A stretch of DNA of 46,555 nt from an uncultured Bacteroidota bacterium (lineage in GTDB: Bacteria; Bacteroidota; Bacteroidia; Chitinophagales; Saprospiraceae): positions 1 to 46,555 of the forward strand of contig CAIZLM010000115.1 in NCBI GenBank assembly GCA_903933805.1. The letters are read 5' to 3'. Shown here piece after piece: positions 7,487-16,385 of the stretch. The stretch's first letter is position 1, and each line of letters opens with the position of its first letter. The position numbers and the translations under genes are program-made. The notes below the pieces were generated by a model. The model saw nothing but the letters and a program-made list of their open reading frames with translations. It searched no databases and was not told the DNA's origin.

Positions 7487-10400
7487 ATGAAGTATCGTCT
7501 CCTCTCTGTGGTCCTGTTTTTTGGCTGCTTCATGGCTTTACAGGCTCAAAATATTACCGGGAAAGTTTCCTCAGCCCAGGATCAGGTGTCGCTGCCGGGT
7601 GTCACGGTCAGCGTCAAGCGGACCAACCAAGGCACCATCACGGATGGCGATGGCAATTTCAAACTGTCTGCGTCAAAAGGCTCCACACTGGTATTTTCTT
7701 ATACCGGATTTGAAACCAAGGAGGTTGTACTGAACGATCAGTTGCTCCTAGACGTTGCGCTCGAACCCACCAACGCAGTACTCAAAGACGTGGTCATTGT
7801 TGCGTACGGTACGGTTAAAAAAAGCGACCTGACAGGCTCCGTTTCTTCTATTTCATCGGAAGATCTGAATCGGACGGCTCCTGTTTCGCTCGATCAGGCC
7901 TTGCAAGGGCGTGCGGCAGGTGTGCAGGTGACGCAGGTGAGCGGCCGGCCGGGAGGACAAACGTCGATTCGTATTCGGGGCAGCAGCTCGATCAATGCTG
8001 GCAATGAGCCCCTGTATGTGGTGGATGGCATGCTGATCACGAGCGACAACGGCGAAACCAATGCAGGTGGCATTGCAGGATCAGGGCTGAACGGACTTTC
8101 TGCCATCAATCCCGGCGATATTGAGCGCATTGAAATCCTGAAGGATGCTTCTGCTACAGCACTATATGGCTCCCGTGGCTCCAATGGTGTGGTACTGATT
8201 ACCACCAAACGGGGTAAATCGGGTAGGTCAAGTGTATCGTTCGACACCTATTATGGTGTACAACAGGTATCCAAACAACTCGAGATGCTCAACGGAGCGG
8301 AATTTGCCAATTACATGAATAACTACAGCAAAGAGTCTGGATTACCGCTCGACGCCCGCTATCTTATTCCTGAAAAAATTGGTGCTGGAACGGACTGGCA
8401 AGAAGCGATTTTCCGCCAAGCGCCCCTCCAAAGCTACCAATTAAGTGCCAATGGCGGCAGCGAAAACACCCACTACGCCATCAGCGGGGGCTACTACCAA
8501 CAAGATGGTGTTATCCTCAATTCGGATTTCGAACGCTTCAGCTTGCGTTCCAACCTCGACCAAAAAATAAACAGTTGGCTCAAAGTCGGCAGCAGCATTA
8601 GCCTGAGTAAGATATCCTCCAAGGGCGTATTGACAGGCGCTCAGAGTTCCGGTACAGGCACTTTGTTGCCCGGCGCTACAACCTCGGCCCTGCTCTTCCC
8701 CTCCACATTGCCGGTGTTGGATTCAACGGTCAGCGGTGGCTATACCTATGAAGACGACCGGGGCAGAAACATCGGCAATCCCGTTGCGGATGCCCTTGAA
8801 ACGGACAATATTTCAAACAATTTCCGTGCGATTGCCAACCTGTACGGCGTATTGACACTCGCTCCGGGCCTCGACTTTAAGGCCAGTGCCGGGGTGGATG
8901 GTTTCTCCGTCAAAGACAACCGCTTTGTGCCCAATTACCTGAAAAGATCCAAACCCAACAACGGAGATGCGGTGGTGGCCACTGTGGACGGCCAAAGTTG
9001 GTTGACAGAATTTACCCTCAACTATGCCGGTAAAATCGGAAAACGCCACACCTATGATGCCTTGATCGGCAATACATACCAGGGTTTTCACTCCGAACGG
9101 CTTTTTGCCTTTGCGCTGGATTTTCCAGACAACAGAACAGGCTGGCACAACCTCGGAAGCGCCCTCAATCCACAACCCGCCGGTACGGGAGAATCAAACT
9201 GGGGTATCATATCGTATCTCAGCCGCTTGAATTATGCCTTCGACAACAGAATACTGTTGACGCTCACCGGCAGGCTCGATGGCGCATCCAAATTCGGAAA
9301 AAACAACAAATACGGGTTCTTCCCCTCTGGATCCATCGCTTGGAAGTTGCATGAAGAAGAATTTATCCAAAAACTGGGGTGGTTCTATACCCTTAAAACC
9401 CGCCTGAGTTACGGCGTTATCGGAAACCAGGATATTTTCCCCTATGCCTCTCTCGCAACGGTCGGTACCATTGGCCAAGGCGCCTTCAACAACACAGAAG
9501 CTTACGTTGGTCAAGAACCATTGCGCTACCCGAATCCAAGCCTGAAATGGGAAAGAACCAATCAGTTTGACTTCGGATTGGATGCAGAATTTGCACAGGG
9601 CAGACTCGCAGCTACCTTTGATGTATATCAAAAACAAACAAAAGACCTGCTCTTGTACACCCCTTTGCCAACCACCACAGGGTTTAGCGGCGCGCTGTAC
9701 AACATCGGCGGTTTGCGCAACCGGGGACTGGAGTTGGCCCTCAACTCCCGCAACTTGACCGGAGCATTTTCGTGGCAAACAGACCTCAATTTCTCCACCA
9801 ACCGCAATGAAATCACCGAACTCTCGTTCGGAAAAGATATTCCTGTGCCGGGTGTGCTGACGGTGCCCTCCGGTTGGAGTATTCTCCGCGAAGGCGAGTC
9901 CATTGGCACCTTCTACGGCCTGCTGTCAGATGGCTTGTTTCAATCCGACGAAGAAGCCATGAGCAGCCCCCACCTTAAATCGCAAAATCCCAAAGCGGGT
10001 GATCGCAAATACAAAGACATCAACAGCCGCGATACACAGGGTAAACTAACCGGACAACCCGATGGTGTGGTGGATGAAGCGGATCGAACCATCATCGGCA
10101 ATGCCAACCCTGATTTTATCTGGGGGGTTACCAACAAGTTCTCTTGGAAGGGGATTGATCTCTCTGTGTTTATTCAGGGCGTTCAGGGCAACCAAATTGT
10201 GAATGCCTATCTGTTTGAAATTGCTTCCCTGAATGCAGAAACCAACGTGCTGAAAGAATTTTACGACAACCGGTGGACACCAGAAAACCCCAACAACATT
10301 TACCCTAAAATCAACCCGGCAGAACGCAATATTTTTAGCGACGCCCAAGTGGAAGACGGATCTTTTGTCCGCATCAAAAATATCACGTTGGGCTATACCC

Positions 10401-10603
10401 TTCCGGAAAAATGGTTGAAAAGGGGCAAATTCAGCAACTTCAGAATCTATGGAACCGTCAACAACCTGAAGACATTCACCGATTATAGGGGCTATGATCC
10501 GGAGGTAAACGCCTTCGGCCAAAGCCAACTCCTGCAGGGCATAGATTATGGCGGTTACCCCTTGGCAACGTCTTTCATCGGGGGCATTCAAATCGGATTT
10601 TAA
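7487..10603 (+). CDS. SusC/RagA-family TonB-dependent outer-membrane transporter
   Basis: 1038 residues. Signal peptide (ends near LQAQ), then a carboxypeptidase-regulatory-like domain (residues ~22-95, ITGKVSSAQDQVSLPGVTVS), a SusC signature (VVIVAYGTVKKSDLTGSVSS), a plug domain (~110-235, with RIRGSSSINAGNEPLYVVDG and LKDASATALYGSRGSNGVV) and a C-terminal 22-strand barrel ending in an aromatic residue (GGIQIGF). It imports glycans across the outer membrane with energy from TonB-ExbBD, capped by the SusD protein encoded 21 nt downstream. A TTTG at 7449 followed 19 nt later by TAAAATAT (7472-7479) is a weak promoter candidate. The GH92 enzyme downstream suggests alpha-mannosides as substrate (inference). 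Confidence 0.96.
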   Translation: MKYRLLSVVLFFGCFMALQAQNITGKVSSAQDQVSLPGVTVSVKRTNQGTITDGDGNFKLSASKGSTLVFSYTGFETKEVVLNDQLLLDVALEPTNAVLKDVVIVAYGTVKKSDLTGSVSSISSEDLNRTAPVSLDQALQGRAAGVQVTQVSGRPGGQTSIRIRGSSSINAGNEPLYVVDGMLITSDNGETNAGGIAGSGLNGLSAINPGDIERIEILKDASATALYGSRGSNGVVLITTKRGKSGRSSVSFDTYYGVQQVSKQLEMLNGAEFANYMNNYSKESGLPLDARYLIPEKIGAGTDWQEAIFRQAPLQSYQLSANGGSENTHYAISGGYYQQDGVILNSDFERFSLRSNLDQKINSWLKVGSSISLSKISSKGVLTGAQSSGTGTLLPGATTSALLFPSTLPVLDSTVSGGYTYEDDRGRNIGNPVADALETDNISNNFRAIANLYGVLTLAPGLDFKASAGVDGFSVKDNRFVPNYLKRSKPNNGDAVVATVDGQSWLTEFTLNYAGKIGKRHTYDALIGNTYQGFHSERLFAFALDFPDNRTGWHNLGSALNPQPAGTGESNWGIISYLSRLNYAFDNRILLTLTGRLDGASKFGKNNKYGFFPSGSIAWKLHEEEFIQKLGWFYTLKTRLSYGVIGNQDIFPYASLATVGTIGQGAFNNTEAYVGQEPLRYPNPSLKWERTNQFDFGLDAEFAQGRLAATFDVYQKQTKDLLLYTPLPTTTGFSGALYNIGGLRNRGLELALNSRNLTGAFSWQTDLNFSTNRNEITELSFGKDIPVPGVLTVPSGWSILREGESIGTFYGLLSDGLFQSDEEAMSSPHLKSQNPKAGDRKYKDINSRDTQGKLTGQPDGVVDEADRTIIGNANPDFIWGVTNKFSWKGIDLSVFIQGVQGNQIVNAYLFEIASLNAETNVLKEFYDNRWTPENPNNIYPKINPAERNIFSDAQVEDGSFVRIKNITLGYTLPEKWLKRGKFSNFRIYGTVNNLKTFTDYRGYDPEVNAFGQSQLLQGIDYGGYPLATSFIGGIQIGF

Positions 10604-10624
10604 AAAATATTTAAAAAGATCACC

Positions 10625-12118
10625 ATGAATAAGTTATATTTCCGATACGCTTTCTTATTCGCCATACTGGGTATGGGAATTGTTGCCTGTAAAAATCTGT
10701 TGGAAGAAGATCCCAAAGATCAGGTGTTCGTCGATAATTTTTTTCAAACGGAAAACGACGCCACCGCTGCGGTTAATTCTATCTACGCTATTCTCAATGC
10801 TACGAGTTCAGCGCCATCTTTTGGGGGCGTGTACTTTAGCACGTATTGGGTCGGCAGCGGACTCGCCTCCGATGAAATGGAAAACAGGCTCGTCGCAACC
10901 GATCTCGATCAGTTGGCAACTTTTACCCACCGACCTGTCAACGGCTTGCTCTATGAATTCTGGAGTCTGGCCTACAAAGGCATCAACAACGCCAATTTCG
11001 CCATCGGTGGAATTCCATCGGTGAAAGCAGATGCAACGTTCAAGAACAACCGCCTTGGTGAAGCGCACTACCTTCGTGCTATGTTGTATTTCGACCTTGT
11101 TCGGATGTTTGGGGATATCCCCCTGATCCTGCGGCTGGACGGCGAAACAACGCCTCCACGCAATGCTGCAGCGGAAGTATTCGCGCAAGTTGTCGCTGAT
11201 TTGCAGTTTGCCGAGCAAAATTTACCGGAAAGTTACCAAGCCAACAACGGTTTGGGCCGTGCAACCAAAGGCGCCGCCACCGGCCTCCTTGCCAAGGTGT
11301 ACCTTACCCTCGGAGAATGGCAAAAATGCGTTGACCAGTGTAATACCACCATCAATTCTGGTAAATATGGCCTCTATCAAGATTTCGCAGAGGCGTTCAG
11401 GGTGCCCAATGAAAACGGGAAGGAAACCTTGTTTGGCGTTGGCTTTGGCTCCGCCAACAACAGTATCTCTTTCTGGGAAGAAGGGCAGTTCAATGTCAGA
11501 CTGTTGCCCAAACAACTCACAGGCCAGATCCCTGGTGTGAATGCACAAGGCTGGCAGGTGGCTACCCAAAATCTCTACGACAGCTACCACCCGCAGGACC
11601 GCCGAAGGGAGGTGACGCTGCTCACCAAAATAAACAACACCGACGGCTCAACCACAACCGTTGAGCCCCATATCCAGAAATACTGGGATAAAGTCAATGA
11701 GCCACTGGCCGGTAATACCAGCCATGACTTTCCCTACCTGCGCTACTCTGATATTCTCCTGATGAAGGCTGAAGCGCTCAACGAACTCAACAACGGTCCA
11801 AACGCAGAGGCGTATGATGCCGTAAACCAGGTCCGCAAACGTGCCCGCTTCAATGGAACAGTTGATTTGCCCATCCTGCCCGATTTACAAGGACTTTCCT
11901 ACCAGGATTTTAAGGATGCGTTGTTGCTGGAACGCCGACACGAATTTGTAGCAGAAGGCCACCGATGGTTTGACCTCGTGCGCTTCAAAAAACTCGAAGC
12001 GCTTGTGCCATCCGCCAAACCGGGTGTGCAACCGCAGGCTTTTCACTACTTATTTCCCATACCACAGGGAGAAATTGATCTAAACCAGAACCTATTGCCC
12101 CAAAACGCAGGGTATTAA
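10625..12118 (+). CDS. SusD/RagB-family glycan-binding lipoprotein
   Basis: 497 residues. Lipoprotein signal with Cys22 (LGMGIVACKN), followed by the usual SusD start (LLEEDPKDQVFVDNFFQTEN), TPR-like helices and the typical C-terminal block (LLLERRHEFVAEGHRWFDLV ... FPIPQGEIDLNQNLLPQNAG). SusD proteins sit on the cell surface, form the lid of the SusC barrel and bind the oligosaccharide. The gene follows susC by 21 nt and precedes the ROK kinase by 29 nt, consistent with one operon. Length is normal for the family. No oddities seen. Confidence 0.96.
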   Translation: MNKLYFRYAFLFAILGMGIVACKNLLEEDPKDQVFVDNFFQTENDATAAVNSIYAILNATSSAPSFGGVYFSTYWVGSGLASDEMENRLVATDLDQLATFTHRPVNGLLYEFWSLAYKGINNANFAIGGIPSVKADATFKNNRLGEAHYLRAMLYFDLVRMFGDIPLILRLDGETTPPRNAAAEVFAQVVADLQFAEQNLPESYQANNGLGRATKGAATGLLAKVYLTLGEWQKCVDQCNTTINSGKYGLYQDFAEAFRVPNENGKETLFGVGFGSANNSISFWEEGQFNVRLLPKQLTGQIPGVNAQGWQVATQNLYDSYHPQDRRREVTLLTKINNTDGSTTTVEPHIQKYWDKVNEPLAGNTSHDFPYLRYSDILLMKAEALNELNNGPNAEAYDAVNQVRKRARFNGTVDLPILPDLQGLSYQDFKDALLLERRHEFVAEGHRWFDLVRFKKLEALVPSAKPGVQPQAFHYLFPIPQGEIDLNQNLLPQNAGY

Positions 12119-12147
12119 GCCCTTCGTAAACCACAAAATGAAGTATT

Positions 12148-13095
12148 ATGGCTGTTGTTGCGATAGACCTCGGGGGGACAAGAATCAAATTTGGCTTGGT
12201 TGAAAAAGGGCGGTTGCTCGATTCGGCCAATGTGACCGTCCCGTCAAGCGATAGTTTTGCCGCCGTACTGCCGGTGGTGGAGGAGCAGGTAGCGATGATG
12301 ATGCAAAAAGCAGGGGTAAATGCCATTGAGGGCATTGGTATGGCTTTCCCCACCATCGTGGACAGCGATCGCATGCGCCTCCTGTACAAATACGTAAAAT
12401 ACAACGATGCCAATGACCTTGATCTGCTTGGATGGGCGAGACAAAAATGGAATGCGCCTTTGGTCATGGAAAATGATGCTCGAGCTGCCCTCGTCGGGGA
12501 ATGGCAACAGGGCGCAGGAAAAGGAACAGACAATTTGGTGATGGTCACCATCGGCACAGGCGTAGGGTCGGCGGCGTTGATCAACGGCCGTCTGCTGAAA
12601 GGTAGTCACTACTTGGCAGGCAATCTTGGAGGTCACCAAATCATTCGTTTTGATGGGGTGCGCTGCAACTGTGGTAATGTTGGTTGCTTGGAAAGTGAAG
12701 CGTCTTCCTGGTCGTTACCCGAACGCATGAAAAGCGATTCGCGCTATGCGGAAAGCGCTTTCGCCCACAAGGACAACCAAGCACCGGCCAACGCAGATTT
12801 TGAAGCGGTGTTCAGCCGAGCTGAAGCAGGAGATGCATTTGCCCTCGATGTCCGCAACAGAAGCCTCGACGCATGGGCTGCAGGCATTCTCAACCTGGTG
12901 TATGCCTACGACCCCGAACGCGTGGTGATCGGCGGTGGGGTCATGCACAGCGCAGCGGTAATCCTGCCCTATATCCAGCAGTATATCAACCATGCTGCTT
13001 GGTTGCCCCAACAAGCGGTGGAAGTAGTGGCCGCGCAAAACCCAGATTGGGCGGGAGTGTTGGGCATGGGATACTTGGCAGAAACCCCTCTGTAA
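12148..13095 (+). CDS. ROK-family sugar kinase (likely mannose/glucose kinase)
   Basis: 315 residues. N-terminal phosphate-binding motif AIDLGGTRIKFGL, catalytic-site segment ENDARAALVGEW, second phosphate motif VTIGTGVGSA, and the ROK zinc-binding motif CNCGNVGCLE (His-Cys-Cys-Cys type) near residues 172-181. It phosphorylates a hexose with ATP in the cytoplasm. The next gene is a phosphomannose-isomerase-like enzyme and a GH92 mannosidase is nearby, so mannose to mannose-6-P is the best guess; glucose or N-acetylmannosamine cannot be excluded. No DNA-binding domain is present, so it is an enzyme and not a ROK repressor. Confidence 0.9.
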   Translation: MAVVAIDLGGTRIKFGLVEKGRLLDSANVTVPSSDSFAAVLPVVEEQVAMMMQKAGVNAIEGIGMAFPTIVDSDRMRLLYKYVKYNDANDLDLLGWARQKWNAPLVMENDARAALVGEWQQGAGKGTDNLVMVTIGTGVGSAALINGRLLKGSHYLAGNLGGHQIIRFDGVRCNCGNVGCLESEASSWSLPERMKSDSRYAESAFAHKDNQAPANADFEAVFSRAEAGDAFALDVRNRSLDAWAAGILNLVYAYDPERVVIGGGVMHSAAVILPYIQQYINHAAWLPQQAVEVVAAQNPDWAGVLGMGYLAETPL

Positions 13096-13168
13096 CGCAA
13101 AGACAAAAATTGAAAACTTCCAACGGCTACGCGGCTACCCGTGCGCGTTCAATAAAACCATTCAACAG

Positions 13169-14920
13169 TTGAAATCTAATTACAATAAATATCCGGCAGT
13201 AGCAATATCGGGCTTTGACAAGGAGTGTTGGGCCGGATGGGATGCTGTTATCGCGGGCTTACATGCCGCCATATCCGCGCTGGGAAAACAGACCACGGTC
13301 ATCGTGGTGGAATGCTACCCCGGGGTGGATGATTCGGAGCTGATACAGGCTTTTGAAAAAGAACTGAAACCAGATGCCTTCTTTTTAGCCAAAAACGCTT
13401 TTTTGACGGCGCCTGAAATTGACAAACTTACGTTGCCGGATGTTACGGAGGACCGTATTTTTGGCTACATGACCCGGCTGACCATAGACCAATTTTTTGA
13501 CAATGTTGGGTTGGAAACCATGCGCAACGCCGTATATCAGGCAACAGGTGTTGTGGTGGTGTACGGTACCGGTGCGTCGGTGGTGGTTGAAACACCTGAC
13601 ATCCTGGTCTATGCTGATATGGCACGCTGGGAAATTCAACAGCGCATGCGCCGACATCAGGTCGCCAATCTGGGGGTCAGCAATCACACGCTGGAGTTTC
13701 CCAGGATGTACAAACGCGCGTATTTTGTGGACTGGCGTGTGGCTGATCGACTGAAAAGGAAACGGATGAATCACTGTGATTTTGTCTTGGATACCAACAC
13801 CAATGGTTTTCCCAAAATGGCAACGGGCCGGGCGCTCAAAGCAGCCCTCCTTCAGACAACGCAGCAGCCTTTCAGGGTTGTGCCGTTGTTTGACCCGGGG
13901 CCCTGGGGGGGGCAATGGATGAAGGAGGTGTGCGACCTTGATCGCTCGGCAGTCAACTATGCCTGGTGCTTTGACTGTGTACCCGAAGAAAACAGTTTGC
14001 TGTTCAATTTTGGTGCTGTTTGTTTGGAAATTCCCGCCATCAATCTTGTCTTCGCACAGCCCCTTCCCTTGTTGGGTGAAAAAGTATTTTCCCGCTTTGG
14101 CGCTGAGTTTCCCATCCGTTTCGATTTTCTCGATACCATGGACGGCGGCAACCTGAGCCTGCAAGTGCACCCGCTGACTGAATATATCCGCGAGCATTTT
14201 GGCGTTGCTTACACCCAAGATGAGAGCTACTATATGCTGGATACCCAGGATGACGCCTGTGTTTATCTGGGCTTGAAAGCGGGTGTTCAACCCGAGGTGA
14301 TGATCGCAGATCTGGAGTCCGCTCAAGCGGGTGCCGAGCCTTTCGACGCCGACAAACACGTTGAACGATGGTCTGTAAAAAAACACGACCACGTACTTAT
14401 TCCTGCCGGTACGGTACACTGTTCGGGAAAAAACAGCATGGTGCTGGAAATCAGTGCAACCCCCTATATTTTTACCTTCAAACTTTGGGATTGGGGAAGA
14501 AACGGCCTCGATGGACTGCCGCGACCCATCAATATTGGCCACGGAAAAGAAAATATTGATTGGTCAAAAACAACCAATTGGGTGCGCCAAAACCTACTCA
14601 ACCGGTCACAAACAATAGCAGAAGGGGATGGCTGGAGAGAGGAACATACCGGCTTGCACGAAACGCAATTCATTGAAACACGGCGCCATTGGTTTACCAA
14701 AATTACCCACCACCATACGGAAGGCAACTTAAATGTGCTCAATCTCGTGGAGGGTCGGGAGGTGTTGGTAGAAAGCCCCGCGGGTGCTTTTGAGCCATTC
14801 GTTGTGCACTACGCAGAAACTTTTATTGTCCCGGCATCGTTGGGCGCTTACACCATTCGCCCTTGTGGTGAAAGTGAAGGGTCTGAATGTGCCACCATAA
14901 AGGCCTTTGTCAAGGCTTAA
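13169..14920 (+). CDS. Class I mannose-6-phosphate isomerase-like protein with extra N-terminal domain
   Basis: 583 residues, about 1.5-2 times the size of a simple phosphomannose isomerase. The start is a TTG; no nearby in-frame ATG fits, so the exact start is uncertain. Residues ~225-583 carry the cupin-fold isomerase: FDPGPWGGQWMKEVC, the metal site SLQVHPLTEYIREHFG with the following ESYYML, and the C-terminal PAGTVHCSGKN. Residues ~1-220 (YPAVAISGFDKECWAGWDAV ... VVVVYGTGASVV) resemble the alpha/beta fold of nucleoside/uridine-type kinases but lack a GxxxxGK P-loop. The enzyme should interconvert mannose-6-P and fructose-6-P. The N-terminal domain's job is unknown. It lies 73 nt after the ROK kinase and 38 nt before the transporter. 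Confidence 0.85.
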   Translation: MKSNYNKYPAVAISGFDKECWAGWDAVIAGLHAAISALGKQTTVIVVECYPGVDDSELIQAFEKELKPDAFFLAKNAFLTAPEIDKLTLPDVTEDRIFGYMTRLTIDQFFDNVGLETMRNAVYQATGVVVVYGTGASVVVETPDILVYADMARWEIQQRMRRHQVANLGVSNHTLEFPRMYKRAYFVDWRVADRLKRKRMNHCDFVLDTNTNGFPKMATGRALKAALLQTTQQPFRVVPLFDPGPWGGQWMKEVCDLDRSAVNYAWCFDCVPEENSLLFNFGAVCLEIPAINLVFAQPLPLLGEKVFSRFGAEFPIRFDFLDTMDGGNLSLQVHPLTEYIREHFGVAYTQDESYYMLDTQDDACVYLGLKAGVQPEVMIADLESAQAGAEPFDADKHVERWSVKKHDHVLIPAGTVHCSGKNSMVLEISATPYIFTFKLWDWGRNGLDGLPRPINIGHGKENIDWSKTTNWVRQNLLNRSQTIAEGDGWREEHTGLHETQFIETRRHWFTKITHHHTEGNLNVLNLVEGREVLVESPAGAFEPFVVHYAETFIVPASLGAYTIRPCGESEGSECATIKAFVKA

Positions 14921-14958
14921 GGTCATTCATTTTTTCAACATCACTCAACGAAAAGAGC

Positions 14959-16335
14959 ATGCCAACAACAAGTACTTCTCCCGACACCACCAACATGCGT
15001 ACCGTATATATGCTTACAGCCGTTGCGGCGCTCGGTGGCCTGCTTTTCGGTTACGACACGGCGGTTATTTCTGGCGCCATTGGTTTTTTGAAAATCAAAT
15101 TTCAGCTTTCCGCCGCCATGGTGGGCTGGGCAGCATCGAGCGCCATCATCGGTTGTATTTTCGGCGCCATGTTTGCCGGTTGGGCGAGTGACAAGCTCGG
15201 GCGCAAGCGGGTATTGGTGTACACGGCCATCTTGTTTGCTGTTTCGGCCATCGGCGCTGCATTTCCAGCAAACCTGACGCAGTTTGCCATCTTCCGCTTC
15301 ATCGGCGGTTTGGGTATCGGCGCGGCCTCCATGGTATCGCCGTTGTACATCACGGAACTGGCACCCGCCAAAATTCGTGGCAAATTGGTTTCATACTACC
15401 AATTGGCAATTGTCATCGGAATCCTGGTTATTTTCTTTGTCAATACCCTCATACAAGGCTCCGGTGACGAAAGTTGGAATGTTGAATATGGATGGCGCTA
15501 TATGATGGCATCCGGCGTACTACCAGCAGTGCTCTTCCTCGTCGCCTTGTTCTTTGTCCCTGAAAGTCCCCGTTGGCTCGCCAAAGAGGGGCGTCAAAAA
15601 GAAGCACTGGGTATCCTTTCAAGCATCAATGGCGCCGAAAAAGCCGGCGAAATCCTCCGGGAGGTCATGGATACGCTGAACGAAGAACAGGGCACACTCC
15701 GCGAACTTTTTACCGGGCGATTCAAAAAAGCAATCTTTGTAGGCATTGTGCTCTCTGTTTTTTCTCAGGTGCAGGGGATCAATGCCATCATGTATTACGC
15801 GCCTGAAATTTTTAAAGCAGTCGGTACCGGAACAGACGCCGCTTTTCAACAAACGGTGATCATCGGCATCATCAATGTGCTTTTTACATTCGTCGCCATA
15901 CAGTGGGTGGACAAGCAGGGACGAAAGTCGTTGTTGCTCTTTGGCGGTGCTGGTATGGGTCTGAGTTTGATCATGGTGGGCCTGGCCTTTCATTTTGGCT
16001 GGACAGGCTACGGATTGCTCGGTTTTATTCTGTTGTACATCGCTTCTTTTGCGGCTTCCTACGGACCTGTTACTTGGGTCGTGATCTCAGAAATTTTTCC
16101 CATCAAAATGCGCGGAGTTGCCATGTCTGTCGCCACACTGGCCCTCTGGATCGCTGTTTATGTGGTTACTCAAATGTTCCCCATTTTGCTTGAACAAGCA
16201 GGCCCTGCCGTCACGTTCTGGATTTTCGGAGCAATGTCGCTGCTTGCATTCCTATTTGTTTTGTTCCAAGTGCCTGAAACAAAAGAAAAAACCCTTGAAG
16301 AAATTGAACAAGCATGGATGAATGATGGGCTCTAA
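14959..16335 (+). CDS. MFS sugar/proton symporter (sugar porter family)
   Basis: 458 residues from ATG 14959; an open frame extends up to 14887 but overlaps the preceding gene and lacks conserved residues. Twelve membrane helices with sugar porter signatures: GGLLFGYDTAVISGA in helix 1, DKLGRKR in loop 2-3, RFIGGLGIGAASMVSPLYI, PESPRWL before the central loop, QVQGINAIMYYAPEIFK in helix 7, and PETKEKTLEEIE at the C-terminus. The relatives are XylE/GalP/AraE, which carry xylose, galactose, arabinose or glucose with protons. Here it most likely brings mannose, released by the GH92 enzyme in the periplasm, into the cytoplasm for the ROK kinase (inference from order). Confidence 0.93.
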   Translation: MPTTSTSPDTTNMRTVYMLTAVAALGGLLFGYDTAVISGAIGFLKIKFQLSAAMVGWAASSAIIGCIFGAMFAGWASDKLGRKRVLVYTAILFAVSAIGAAFPANLTQFAIFRFIGGLGIGAASMVSPLYITELAPAKIRGKLVSYYQLAIVIGILVIFFVNTLIQGSGDESWNVEYGWRYMMASGVLPAVLFLVALFFVPESPRWLAKEGRQKEALGILSSINGAEKAGEILREVMDTLNEEQGTLRELFTGRFKKAIFVGIVLSVFSQVQGINAIMYYAPEIFKAVGTGTDAAFQQTVIIGIINVLFTFVAIQWVDKQGRKSLLLFGGAGMGLSLIMVGLAFHFGWTGYGLLGFILLYIASFAASYGPVTWVVISEIFPIKMRGVAMSVATLALWIAVYVVTQMFPILLEQAGPAVTFWIFGAMSLLAFLFVLFQVPETKEKTLEEIEQAWMNDGL

Positions 16336-16385
16336 TTGATCTGAAGACCACCCTCTATCCTCTAATACACACCTTTACGCTGCTC

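Noticed and set aside
13385-14542. Long minus-strand open frame (385 codons) opposite the phosphomannose isomerase gene
   Set aside because: It is the antisense shadow of a well-supported gene and has histidine/proline-rich low-complexity content.
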